DNA of 12,078 nt, taken from NCBI GenBank assembly GCA_002448975.1, contig DKBO01000253.1, positions 9,975-22,052 on the forward strand, written 5' to 3'. A program made the translations under genes and the position numbers. The notes beneath the pieces were generated by a model. It saw only the letters and a list, made by a program, of their open reading frames with translations, searched no databases and was not told where the DNA came from. The DNA is from Nitrospiraceae bacterium UBA6898 (GTDB lineage Bacteria > Nitrospirota > Thermodesulfovibrionia > Thermodesulfovibrionales > UBA6898). This document shows, one piece after another, positions 1 through 8,758 of this stretch (positions are counted from its first letter, which is position 1; every line of letters begins with the position of its first letter).

Positions 1-1
1 C

Positions 2-2563
<2,562 letters not shown>

Positions 2564-2868
2564 CTCAGCCGCTCTCCAGAATATCTCCTTGGCAGAAGGC
2601 AGAAGAAGAATTGCACGGAGTTGCTCAGTTATTGACTGTCTCTTAATCTTCAGCCTGGACTCAACGCCTGATTCCATCATATGACGATGCGATTTTCGGA
2701 GGATAACCAGCAGCAAAGCACTTCCACAAAGAAGAGTGATTTTCGAAGGGCAATGTGACCTTTCTGTCAGTCTTTGGCTATTCCTCCTTATTGAGCTAAC
2801 GGCCACGCAATATTTTACCCATGACTGACTGGTTTAGATGTTATGCGCCGATGCTATAATGAAGCCCT
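2564..2868. other. Intergenic region between GH63 gene and permease
   Basis: A 305-base spacer. The only clear element is the extended -10 box at its right end (listed separately). No terminator hairpin with a T-run was found. A reading frame on the minus strand runs from 2806 back into the GH63 gene. It has no recognisable domain, and the AAGGAGG-like sequence near 2785 lies inside it rather than before its start, so it is not called a gene. Confidence 0.6.
2852..2860 (+). promoter_or_regulatory. Extended -10 promoter (TGCTATAAT) giving a near-leaderless mRNA
   Basis: The sequence TGCTATAAT is a perfect match to the TGnTATAAT extended -10 element. The usual geometry puts +1 at about 2867, two bases before the ATG at 2869. 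There is no good -35 hexamer at 16-18 bases upstream, as expected for an extended -10 promoter. No Shine-Dalgarno sequence stands before the ATG, which agrees with leaderless translation. Confidence 0.6.
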
Positions 2869-4086
2869 ATGGTGATGGATAAAGCCCTATTCATCTTCTT
2901 GCTGACTTACGCAGCCATTGCCGTCGGACAGCCGCCCATCTTCCGCATAGACCGTGCCGGGGCTGCCCTTATCGGCGCCTCGCTCATGGTTGTCACGAAT
3001 GTGCTCGACATCGAAGCTGCCTACCGTGCTATTGACTACCGCACCATCGTTGTTCTGTTCTGCCTGATGATTGTCGTAGCAAACCTTCGCCTCTCTGGTT
3101 TCTTCCCCTTGGCCTCAGCTTTCGTCATGAGGCACATCACGCAGCCGTCAATGCTGCTGTATGGAATCGTCTTTCTCTCTGGTGGTCTTTCAGCGCTCTT
3201 CATCAATGACACCATCTGCATCGCGTTTACGCCGCTCGTGGTCGGTGTGACACTGCGCCTCGGACTAAACCCGGTCCCTTTCCTTCTGGCATTGTGTATG
3301 GGAGCAAACATCGGCAGCATTGCCACCATCACAGGCAATCCCCAGAACATCATGATCGGGAGCTTCTCCGGCATCAGTTATGCGCGTTTCACCGCCAAAA
3401 TGCTGCCGGTAGCATTCTTCGGACTTATCCTGTGCTGCCTCATACTCCGTCTTGCATACCGGAACGATTTTGCAAAAGAACGGCTTGCGCTGGCACCAGC
3501 GCGCTATCGGGTTCACCGTCCGCTGCTCATAAAATCATCTGTGGTCTCGGGTCTCATGCTGCTACTCTTTTTCATGGGCGTACCTATGACCACGGTCGCA
3601 ATCGGAGCAGCTTCTTATCTGTTGATTACCCGCAGGATCAAGCCGGAGAAAGTCTATTCCTTGGTAGACTGGCGGCTGCTTGTCTTTTTCGTTGGACTCT
3701 TTATCGTGGTGGAAGGAGTCGAGCGATCAGGGCTGGTTATGGCCATTCTCGATATGGTAGGCAAAAAAACCGCCGGTCATCCCATGTTTCTGATAACTGT
3801 TAGCGCTCTTCTGTCTAATCTTGTCAGTAATGTCCCAGCAGTACTCCTCATGAAGCCAATTGTCGCCTCCATGCATGATGCAGAAACTGCTTGGCTCCTT
3901 CTTGCGATGAGCAGCACCCTTGCAGGCAACCTCACAATCCTCGGCTCAATCGCAAATATCATCGTCGTCGAAGGTGCACGGCCCCGGGTAACCATAGGCT
4001 TTGTCGAATACCTGAAGGTTGGAATCCCGCTCACGGTAGTTACCGTTGCTCTCGGTGCGCTTTGGTTGAGTTCGGTTCCTTACTAA
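2869..4086 (+). CDS. SLC13/ArsB-superfamily anion permease (YbiR-like)
   Basis: A 405-residue integral inner-membrane protein with about ten hydrophobic segments, of the ion-transporter superfamily that includes CitM, ArsB, NhaD and SLC13. The signature re-entrant motifs occur in both halves: FINDT (111-115) with GSIATITGNPQN (149-160) in the first, and SNLVSNVPA (316-324) with AGNLTILGSIAN (352-363) in the second. These form the substrate/cation site in relatives. The length and the GNPQN motif fit the YbiR-like group better than long sulfate transporters. Substrate (arsenite, dicarboxylate, other anion or Na+/H+) cannot be read from sequence, and no ars gene is nearby. The start is ATG 2869; an in-frame ATG at 2875 is possible. 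It appears to be transcribed alone from the -10 box directly upstream and is convergent with the PilZ/J gene. Confidence 0.85.
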   Translation: MVMDKALFIFLLTYAAIAVGQPPIFRIDRAGAALIGASLMVVTNVLDIEAAYRAIDYRTIVVLFCLMIVVANLRLSGFFPLASAFVMRHITQPSMLLYGIVFLSGGLSALFINDTICIAFTPLVVGVTLRLGLNPVPFLLALCMGANIGSIATITGNPQNIMIGSFSGISYARFTAKMLPVAFFGLILCCLILRLAYRNDFAKERLALAPARYRVHRPLLIKSSVVSGLMLLLFFMGVPMTTVAIGAASYLLITRRIKPEKVYSLVDWRLLVFFVGLFIVVEGVERSGLVMAILDMVGKKTAGHPMFLITVSALLSNLVSNVPAVLLMKPIVASMHDAETAWLLLAMSSTLAGNLTILGSIANIIVVEGARPRVTIGFVEYLKVGIPLTVVTVALGALWLSSVPY

Positions 4087-4254
4087 CTTTATTATTAATG
4101 CAGCCTCGCTATAGACAGGTATTGGAAAATGAAATTATTGCGGCGTGCCGAAGAAAATGAGGTTAAGGGGAAAGCGTACCGATGGATGGAAGGCGTAAGG
4201 TTTAAGGAAATGCTCTCCTGCAGGACAAACACAGGATAACTCTACGAGCCACTT

Positions 4255-5292
4255 TCAATGCCTCAACCGTGAGATGGGTATTTTGTCATATTCCTTCTTT
4301 TTTTGAGGATCCAGCAGCGTTAAACGGGCAGCGTTCAAATAATAGAATAATACTTTTAACTTTTGCTTTACATCGTCAGACGCCCCAAGGTACTTATCCG
4401 GATGCAATTCATGAATCTTTTCAAAAAAGGCATTCCTGATCTGTTCATCTGTCGCATATTCGTTGATGCCGAGCACCTTGTAATATCCCATGGTTGTATG
4501 CCATTTGTATAAATGCTCCACCTTATTTATGAACTCCGTTGAAATGACGGGAATATCCTCATCAGCAGACCTGCCGGCAGTTTTTCCCTGTTCTTTTCCC
4601 GTTTCCGTATTCGTCATAGTGCCATGTTCTATAAATGAAGAGAGGATTTTCCGGTCCTTACCTGTCAAATCCAAGAAATCTATCCCTATGTCGTATCGCT
4701 TTTGGCCTTCTTTCTCTATTCCTTCGGATGAAGCAACTCTCCCCACACACGTAAGAGGGTTATCATCATGGATGAACATCTCCATCGGTATCCTGCTTTC
4801 GATCGCAAAATTTCTCGCGCATTCAATAAGCATACCTCCCAGACTGATGATTTTTACTTTAAAATCAGCAGGATAAATCAAAACAGCCTTTTCCGGATCC
4901 TTAATATGAAACCGGATATTAAGCCTGGTACTTCCTATCGCATACATTTCCTCTATTTTATGACTCTCAATAAGATATTGAAGTTCTGTCACCCTTTCAG
5001 AGGACATATCTTTGAATAGCATGCCGACTGAATATATTGGTACCCTTTCTTCCTGAGACACCTTTCTGGTCTCGCTGAGTGAGCACCATACTACCGTACC
5101 TCTCATGGAGATGGTCTTCTTTCCCTCTAATTTAAGTGTATAGTCACTGCCGATATTAAGCCGTCTATTCACTTTCAGAGATATTCCGCTGACACTGATG
5201 TCATTAACCTTTATTTCAGTAACCAATATCATTTTGCCGTTGATTTCACGGTCGTTCAATTTGAGTCTTTTGTATCTTCGATTGTCACGCAT
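4255..5292 (-). CDS. PilZ-PilZ-J-domain fusion protein
   Basis: A 345-residue soluble protein with no signal peptide. Residues about 4-110 form a PilZ domain with both c-di-GMP-binding signatures: RRYKR (5-9, RxxxR) and DISVSG (31-36, D/NxSxxG). Residues about 121-222 look like a second PilZ-type domain: RLNIR (123-127) keeps RxxxR, but the second signature is degenerate (IISLGG, 148-153, Ile in place of Asp/Asn). A polar linker (224-248) leads to a C-terminal J domain (about 268-336) with the obligatory HPD tripeptide (297-299), which in DnaJ relatives stimulates Hsp70 ATPase. Inference: a c-di-GMP-responsive co-chaperone or a PilZ adaptor that recruits DnaK; no dnaK or motility gene is in the window. 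The ATG at 5292 has GGAGAG ten bases upstream. The gene is less GC-rich than its neighbours. The family assignment is firm; the role is unknown. Confidence 0.88.
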   Translation of the reverse strand: MRDNRRYKRLKLNDREINGKMILVTEIKVNDISVSGISLKVNRRLNIGSDYTLKLEGKKTISMRGTVVWCSLSETRKVSQEERVPIYSVGMLFKDMSSERVTELQYLIESHKIEEMYAIGSTRLNIRFHIKDPEKAVLIYPADFKVKIISLGGMLIECARNFAIESRIPMEMFIHDDNPLTCVGRVASSEGIEKEGQKRYDIGIDFLDLTGKDRKILSSFIEHGTMTNTETGKEQGKTAGRSADEDIPVISTEFINKVEHLYKWHTTMGYYKVLGINEYATDEQIRNAFFEKIHELHPDKYLGASDDVKQKLKVLFYYLNAARLTLLDPQKKKEYDKIPISRLRH

Positions 5293-5650
5293 TATATCGC
5301 TACTCTCCAGCTGTTATATTCATGTATGCATTACATGCTATTCCATTATCATTAAATCGCCTTGTATGTCTCGCCATAAGTAGGCATTACCATTCATACT
5401 TTTCATTATTATACCTGTTCATCCTAGTTCGGCTACAAGGGGAATAGTGTGATAGATTGATTTGTTGATAACTACGGGGTGGTTGGTGTACCACGTAAAA
5501 CTCTCGTCTATCTCGCAGCATTCATCAGGACTAACCCCTTTGCGGTTGGAGACCAATGATCGTAGACGGTAGCACCGACCTGCCAGGTAAAAGAGAAGCA
5601 CTCGCCAAAAGAGACGGGAAAAGGCATAATAACGGCACGGAGGTTTGCGC
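5293..5650. other. Divergent intergenic region between PilZ/J gene and His-rich protein gene
   Basis: A 358-base spacer, AT-rich on the PilZ side. It holds a possible minus-strand -10 (TATAAT, 5408-5413) that would give a leader of about 110 bases for the PilZ/J gene, though with a poor -35. A short hairpin lies around 5482-5497 (GTGGT, six-base loop, ACCAC). At the right end, GGAGG at 5639-5643 is a good ribosome binding site seven bases before the ATG at 5651. A 77-codon minus-strand frame across this region resembles nothing known and is not called. No riboswitch class was recognised. Confidence 0.5.
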
Positions 5651-6574
5651 ATGATTACTCAGAGAATATCGATAATGTTGTTAGCCCTTGTTTCGGTTCT
5701 TATCCCCAGTATGAATCCGGGCTATGCGGCAGACGAAGGCCATAATCATCACTCTCCTGATATGCATGAGCATCATGCTGCTGCGTCTTCCGATCCGGAG
5801 CCGGTCGTGGATATGGAGACGCTTCCCGCAGAGATCAGTGCGGGAACGCCCGCAACGATCACGTTCATTATCAGGGATGAGAACGGCAGACCCATCAGAG
5901 ACCTTGCCATTACCCATGACAGGATCGTCCATGTGGTGATCATATCAGAGGACCTGTCGGTCTTCGGCCATATCCATGCCGAGGATTTAGGCCCCGTTAC
6001 GCAGGAGATGAGGGAGAATGCGCGGTTCCCGGTCCGTTACACCTTTCCGAAGGCGGGGAAATACAACATTGCCGTCGATTTCGCGCACGGGGGCAGAGGA
6101 TACTCGGAGATGCTGGACATTAATGTGGGAGGCACGCCCCCCATGGGAACCGTACAGAGGAACCTGTCGCGTGAAAAAAAGGTCGGCAGCTATGACGTAA
6201 CGCTTACAGTCACCCCTGAGGTGCCGGTTGCCGGGAAGGAGACGACCCTCCGGTATACGTTCATGAAGAACGGCAGCCCTGTTACCGATATCGAGCCTTA
6301 CCTTTCAGCTGCCATGCATCTTGCCGTGATCAATGAAGGCATGCAGCACTATTTTGTCCATGCACATGGGGACCGCCCCGGTGCCATGCATCACATGGGC
6401 CACGAAGGGCATATGGCGACACATATGGGGCACAGTGTTCCCGCCGGGACAAAGTTCGGTCCGGAGATCGAGGCGAACATAGTTTTCCCGGCCAAGGGGA
6501 CGTACAAGATCTTCTCCGAAATACAGCACGAGGGCAAGGTCCGGTTGATCGAATTCATGGTCGAAGTCCGTTAG
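5651..6574 (+). CDS. Exported His/Met-rich protein with two similar beta domains, probable metal binding
   Basis: A 307-residue protein with a signal peptide (1-26, cleavage near PGYAA|DE), so periplasmic or surface exposed. The mature N-terminus is a His-rich tail (GHNHH, HEHH; 30-42). Two similar beta-sandwich-like units follow, about 58-160 and 181-307. Each has an HVVII/HLAVI strand, an FGHIH or YFVHAH motif (105-109, 235-239), then a FPKAGKY or FPAKGTY strand (132-138, 279-285). A His/Met cluster at 237-261 interrupts the second unit. This pattern matches YtkA/FixH-like proteins found with copper or heavy-metal handling genes, so binding of Cu, Ag or similar is plausible but inferred. 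The ATG at 5651 is preferred over an in-frame TTG at 5645 because GGAGG at 5639-5643 sits seven bases from the ATG. It appears monocistronic; no efflux pump or regulator is adjacent. Confidence 0.75.
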   Translation: MITQRISIMLLALVSVLIPSMNPGYAADEGHNHHSPDMHEHHAAASSDPEPVVDMETLPAEISAGTPATITFIIRDENGRPIRDLAITHDRIVHVVIISEDLSVFGHIHAEDLGPVTQEMRENARFPVRYTFPKAGKYNIAVDFAHGGRGYSEMLDINVGGTPPMGTVQRNLSREKKVGSYDVTLTVTPEVPVAGKETTLRYTFMKNGSPVTDIEPYLSAAMHLAVINEGMQHYFVHAHGDRPGAMHHMGHEGHMATHMGHSVPAGTKFGPEIEANIVFPAKGTYKIFSEIQHEGKVRLIEFMVEVR

Positions 6575-6845
6575 CCCCTGACAGAATATTCATGACCGTT
6601 TTCCCGTGAAAATATATCCCATGTTTCCGCGCTGAAGATCATTCTGTCTCTGCAGCGTAAAATCATGGTTTTGCCGTGACACTTCTCGAATCTTTGTTTC
6701 CTGCTGAAGATCCGGGATCACAAAGGATAGGGAGGGGAAGCAGATCAAATCATAGCTTCATAAATATTCTGTTGCGGTGTTCAGTCACAGTATCTGTCTT
6801 AGTGTGCAGAAAAATGATACCCGGGGTTCAGCGACAAAAAAACTA

Positions 6846-7049
6846 TCAACTTCCCTGACCCCGCCTCCGGGTGACCGTTTCCCCGCCTATGCCCCAGTTG
6901 TCGCTGTCAATCTCTTCGATAACCACGACCGTTGTCTGGGGATTTTTTCCCAGGACATCCCGGAGCAGATCTGTTACACCACGGATAAGCTCGGCTTTCT
7001 TCTCTGCAGATGTTCCGTCTTTCGTGATCTTGATGTTCACATAGGGCAC
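6846..7049 (-). CDS. 4-oxalocrotonate tautomerase-like protein
   Basis: A 67-residue member of the 4-OT/tautomerase superfamily. The catalytic N-terminal proline follows the initiator (MPYVNIKIT), and the C-terminal half carries the DNWGIGGE motif (50-57) that corresponds to HFGIGG in 4-OT. Compared with the classical enzyme as remembered, the arginine before GIGG (4-OT Arg39) aligns with Val, Arg11 has no clear counterpart, and Phe50 is Trp, so the substrate is probably not 4-oxalocrotonate itself. The start codon is GTG, with AAGGAGG seven bases upstream. It is the last gene of a minus-strand group: 21 bases separate it from the small membrane protein gene, which lies 25 bases after the DinB-like gene. 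It is convergent with the His-rich protein gene. Confidence 0.85.
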   Translation of the reverse strand: MPYVNIKITKDGTSAEKKAELIRGVTDLLRDVLGKNPQTTVVVIEEIDSDNWGIGGETVTRRRGQGS

Positions 7050-7051
7050 GT

Positions 7052-7061
7052 GGAGGCCTCC
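7052..7061 (-). promoter_or_regulatory. Ribosome binding site within a perfect palindrome (GGAGGCCTCC)
   Basis: The Shine-Dalgarno sequence of the tautomerase-like gene, GGAGG, is the left arm of the perfect ten-base palindrome GGAGGCCTCC. It lies seven bases upstream of the GTG and identifies that GTG as the start. With no loop the palindrome cannot fold tightly on itself, so whether it limits translation is unknown. Confidence 0.7.
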
Positions 7062-7070
7062 TTATTCAAG

Positions 7071-7223
7071 CTAATGCATGACGAACAGTCTGGCTGCATA
7101 TATCCCCGCGGCAGTAAAGATAACACTGGCGGTATAGGCAGTCATGATCCCGACAAACGATCCTATCCACCAGCCGAAGGCATCGCCGATCGTTGCACCT
7201 ATAATGAAAAGAATCTTGTTCAA
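7071..7223 (-). CDS. 50-residue small membrane protein, TTG start
   Basis: A small reading frame between the DinB-like and tautomerase-like genes. With TTG as start it encodes MNKILFIIGATIGDAFGWWI at the N-terminus and ends AARLFVMH before TAG. It has two glycine-rich hydrophobic segments (about 4-25 and 28-46) with GATIG and GWW motifs, so it should be an inner-membrane hairpin. The order of motifs (basic N-terminus, IIGATIG, GWW, TA, G-I-Y, R) resembles unnamed small membrane proteins I have seen in other bacteria; function unknown. A stop codon two codons upstream (TGA, ATC, TTG) means no earlier start exists, and the next ATG would remove half the protein. There is no well-spaced Shine-Dalgarno: GGAGAG is 15 bases away, and inverted repeats lie between and over the start. 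Translation may depend on coupling to the upstream gene. Confidence 0.7.
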   Translation of the reverse strand: MNKILFIIGATIGDAFGWWIGSFVGIMTAYTASVIFTAAGIYAARLFVMH

Positions 7224-7228
7224 GATTC
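7211..7228. repeat. 8-base inverted repeat over the TTG start
   Basis: GAATCTTG and CAAGATTC are perfect reverse complements separated by two bases. In the minus-strand RNA this folds as a seven-pair stem with a GAAC loop, followed at once by TTTT, so it resembles a weak intrinsic terminator. The TTG start of the 50-residue protein sits in the stem-loop junction. It could equally be a protein-binding site in DNA. Confidence 0.6.
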
Positions 7229-7242
7229 AGAGAATGTTCTCT
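7229..7242. repeat. 6-base inverted repeat abutting the previous one
   Basis: AGAGAA and TTCTCT are perfect reverse complements separated by TG. It starts at the base after the end of the 7211-7228 repeat. Both lie in the 25-base gap between the DinB-like stop (7249) and the small membrane protein, extending into the latter. Confidence 0.6.
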
Positions 7243-7248
7243 CCGTAT

Positions 7249-7746
7249 TCAGGTCTTTCCCAGGGCCTGCAGGACTTCCTTCATATGGTTTATATGGAAG
7301 TCCAGATGCCAGCCTGCAAGGGCACTGATGAATGAACCAAGCGTGGGATACTCACCCAGAGGCGTATCCTTGAACAGGGGGATATGAGCCTTTCTGGCCA
7401 ACTGCTCTTCAGATGCATGCGCCAGAAAAACAGCTATCTTTTCGTACTCCTGCGCGAACTCGGCAATGAGTTCCTGCATAGGCAACTTCTGCCGCCTCTC
7501 GGTGAAGAACGGATCTTCGGCAACGATGTCGATCCGTGGGGTGTCCTGCTCAAGGATATGCCTGACCGCCGGCATAAAGCCGATGCCGTCGGGGCCAGAG
7601 ACATGGGTGATGATCTGTTTGGGAGACCATCTGCCCGCAGGTGCGCATGAAGCGGTTTCCTCGCTCATCGCAGCACAGAGTGCCATCATTTCCGCAGTCT
7701 TTGCATGTACGGTTTGTGATAACTGAGTTCCATCAATCTCTGCCAT
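7249..7746 (-). CDS. DinB-like (DfsA-family) protein
   Basis: A 165-residue DinB-superfamily four-helix-bundle protein. The expected metal-binding histidines are present: His48 in the WSPKQIITH helix, and His147 and His151 in GWHLDFHINH (HxxxH). Most relatives are metal-dependent enzymes, many of them thiol-dependent transferases (bacillithiol, mycothiol or glutathione S-transferases), but individual substrates are seldom known and none can be named here. The ATG at 7746 is preceded by AAGGAG eleven bases upstream. It is the first gene of a probable minus-strand operon with the 50-residue membrane protein and the tautomerase-like gene. No strong promoter was found in the 150-base gap to the next gene upstream. 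Confidence 0.8.
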   Translation of the reverse strand: MAEIDGTQLSQTVHAKTAEMMALCAAMSEETASCAPAGRWSPKQIITHVSGPDGIGFMPAVRHILEQDTPRIDIVAEDPFFTERRQKLPMQELIAEFAQEYEKIAVFLAHASEEQLARKAHIPLFKDTPLGEYPTLGSFISALAGWHLDFHINHMKEVLQALGKT

Positions 7747-7895
7747 GTCCGGGATGCTCCTTTCGCTGTGCAGTGAACTTTCAGAATAATGCGTCTAATG
7801 TAATTACTATATCACGCGGGGCTGTTCCTGTCTCATGCCTCGGCATTTCTTGCGGAATGCGGAAACGCAGGGCAATTGTCTTAACAGGCATCTGT

Positions 7896-8597
7896 TCAGA
7901 AAGGAATGCCGACGATAAGCCGCAGCTGCATATCGTCTGTCCTGTTGTTTAGGCCGAATATGGCGCCGAGAGTAGCCCAGAACCGACCCGGCACCCATGA
8001 GATCGTCGGGCCCATCGCATATTCTCTTTCCGTATAGCTTCCCTTGGACTCCGCTCCGATGCGCACGGCGTGGTGAACCGCGTAACTGACTGCAGCGGCA
8101 TACTCATGTTCGGTCTCGCCGCCCCGGCCGAGTTCCACCTCAATGATCTGATTGTAGGCGATATTGAGATTGCCCATATCTTTTGCCAGAACCAGCTTGG
8201 CTTCGATGGCATCCTTGTCATGGACGTCTAATTTATATTCGAGATACAGAAGGGGGTCAACGAAATGCCTGCCTCTTTCGCCAAATCGATAACGGGTTTC
8301 TATTTTCATGCCTTCATAGGCCAAAGACTCCCCTGCGGGCTGGCCGACGATCTGGTACAGTGCCGCATCCCAGTGGTCGGTGATGCCGTATTCGAGTTCG
8401 AACTGGTGCTCATAGCCGGTCGTGCCTGACCGATGAAGATCTGCTCTCTTGGCAGTCAGCGAATATTCAGCTTCGAATCCGCCCTTTGGCAGTGTCAGGT
8501 ATTCAACTGTCCATACATAGCTCTTCTGGTCTGCCTGGGCAGCTGACGAAAGCAGAAGGCAGATAATGCTTAGCGTTATGGATAGATAGGTTTTCAT
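7896..8597 (-). CDS. Exported outer-membrane beta-barrel-like protein, Fur-controlled
   Basis: A 233-residue protein with a clear signal peptide (1-22, ...SSAAQA|DQ). The rest alternates hydrophobic and polar residues with many aromatics, in strand-like runs such as YVWTVEYLTL, FEAEYSLTA, HQFELEYGI and PLLYLEYKL. It ends in a terminal Phe (LRLIVGIPF), the usual C-terminal signature of outer-membrane beta-barrels. I do not recognise a named family; it may be a small pore or structural barrel. The ATG at 8597 has AAGGAG eight bases upstream. A Fur box at 8721-8739 overlaps its likely promoter, so it should be induced by iron limitation, or by another metal sensed by the neighbouring Fur-family protein. 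Its leader of roughly 135 bases is long for this window. Confidence 0.7.
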   Translation of the reverse strand: MKTYLSITLSIICLLLSSAAQADQKSYVWTVEYLTLPKGGFEAEYSLTAKRADLHRSGTTGYEHQFELEYGITDHWDAALYQIVGQPAGESLAYEGMKIETRYRFGERGRHFVDPLLYLEYKLDVHDKDAIEAKLVLAKDMGNLNIAYNQIIEVELGRGGETEHEYAAAVSYAVHHAVRIGAESKGSYTEREYAMGPTISWVPGRFWATLGAIFGLNNRTDDMQLRLIVGIPF

Positions 8598-8698
8598 TTT
8601 TTATTCTCCTTTTTCCTCTGTATTTTCACCCTTCATAGGACAAAGTGCTTGTGGTTCCGACCTGAATGCAGCCCTGTTTCCCGCGAACGACCCTGCTG

Positions 8699-8717
8699 AA
8701 AAAGTCTTTATGAGACT
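8699..8717 (-). terminator. Weak hairpin with T-run after fur / in the leader of the barrel gene
   Basis: On the minus strand AGTCT, a CATAA loop and AGACT form a five-pair stem followed by TTTT. It lies downstream of fur and also downstream of the Fur box that probably controls the barrel gene, so it could be a leaky fur terminator or an attenuator. The short stem makes the call weak. Confidence 0.35.
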
Positions 8718-8720
8718 AAG

Positions 8721-8739
8721 AATGATATGCATTATCATT
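8721..8739. promoter_or_regulatory. Fur box upstream of the barrel-like gene
   Basis: AATGATATGCATTATCATT is an almost perfect 19-base palindrome. Its core TGATATGCATTATCA matches the Fur 7-1-7 consensus TGATAATnATTATCA at all but two of the fixed positions. It overlaps the predicted +1 of the barrel-like gene, a classical repressor position. Confidence 0.8.
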
Positions 8740-8745
8740 AGTATA
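8740..8745 (-). promoter_or_regulatory. -10 box (TATACT) of the barrel-like gene
   Basis: TATACT on the minus strand directly abuts the Fur box. It puts +1 at about 8733, inside the box. The hexamer 17 bases upstream (ATGCCG) is a poor -35 and overlaps the end of fur. Confidence 0.5.
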
Positions 8746-8758
8746 AGTTTAAAAAAAA

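Noticed and set aside
4206..4235. TCCTGCAGGA palindrome between the convergent permease and PilZ/J genes as a bidirectional terminator
   Set aside because: No loop and no T-run on either side; probably chance.
5345..5354. ATTATCATTA, a Fur half-site upstream of the PilZ/J gene
   Set aside because: Only one arm matches; the other half has almost no agreement with the consensus, in contrast to the two good boxes at 8721 and 9185.
5419..5652. 77-codon minus-strand frame in the PilZ/His-rich gene spacer
   Set aside because: No similarity to a known protein. It overlaps the ribosome binding site and start of the His-rich gene, and its composition is not protein-like.
7641..7952. Plus-strand frame of 103 codons across the DinB-like start and the barrel gene end
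   Set aside because: Antisense to two better supported genes, with no recognisable motif.
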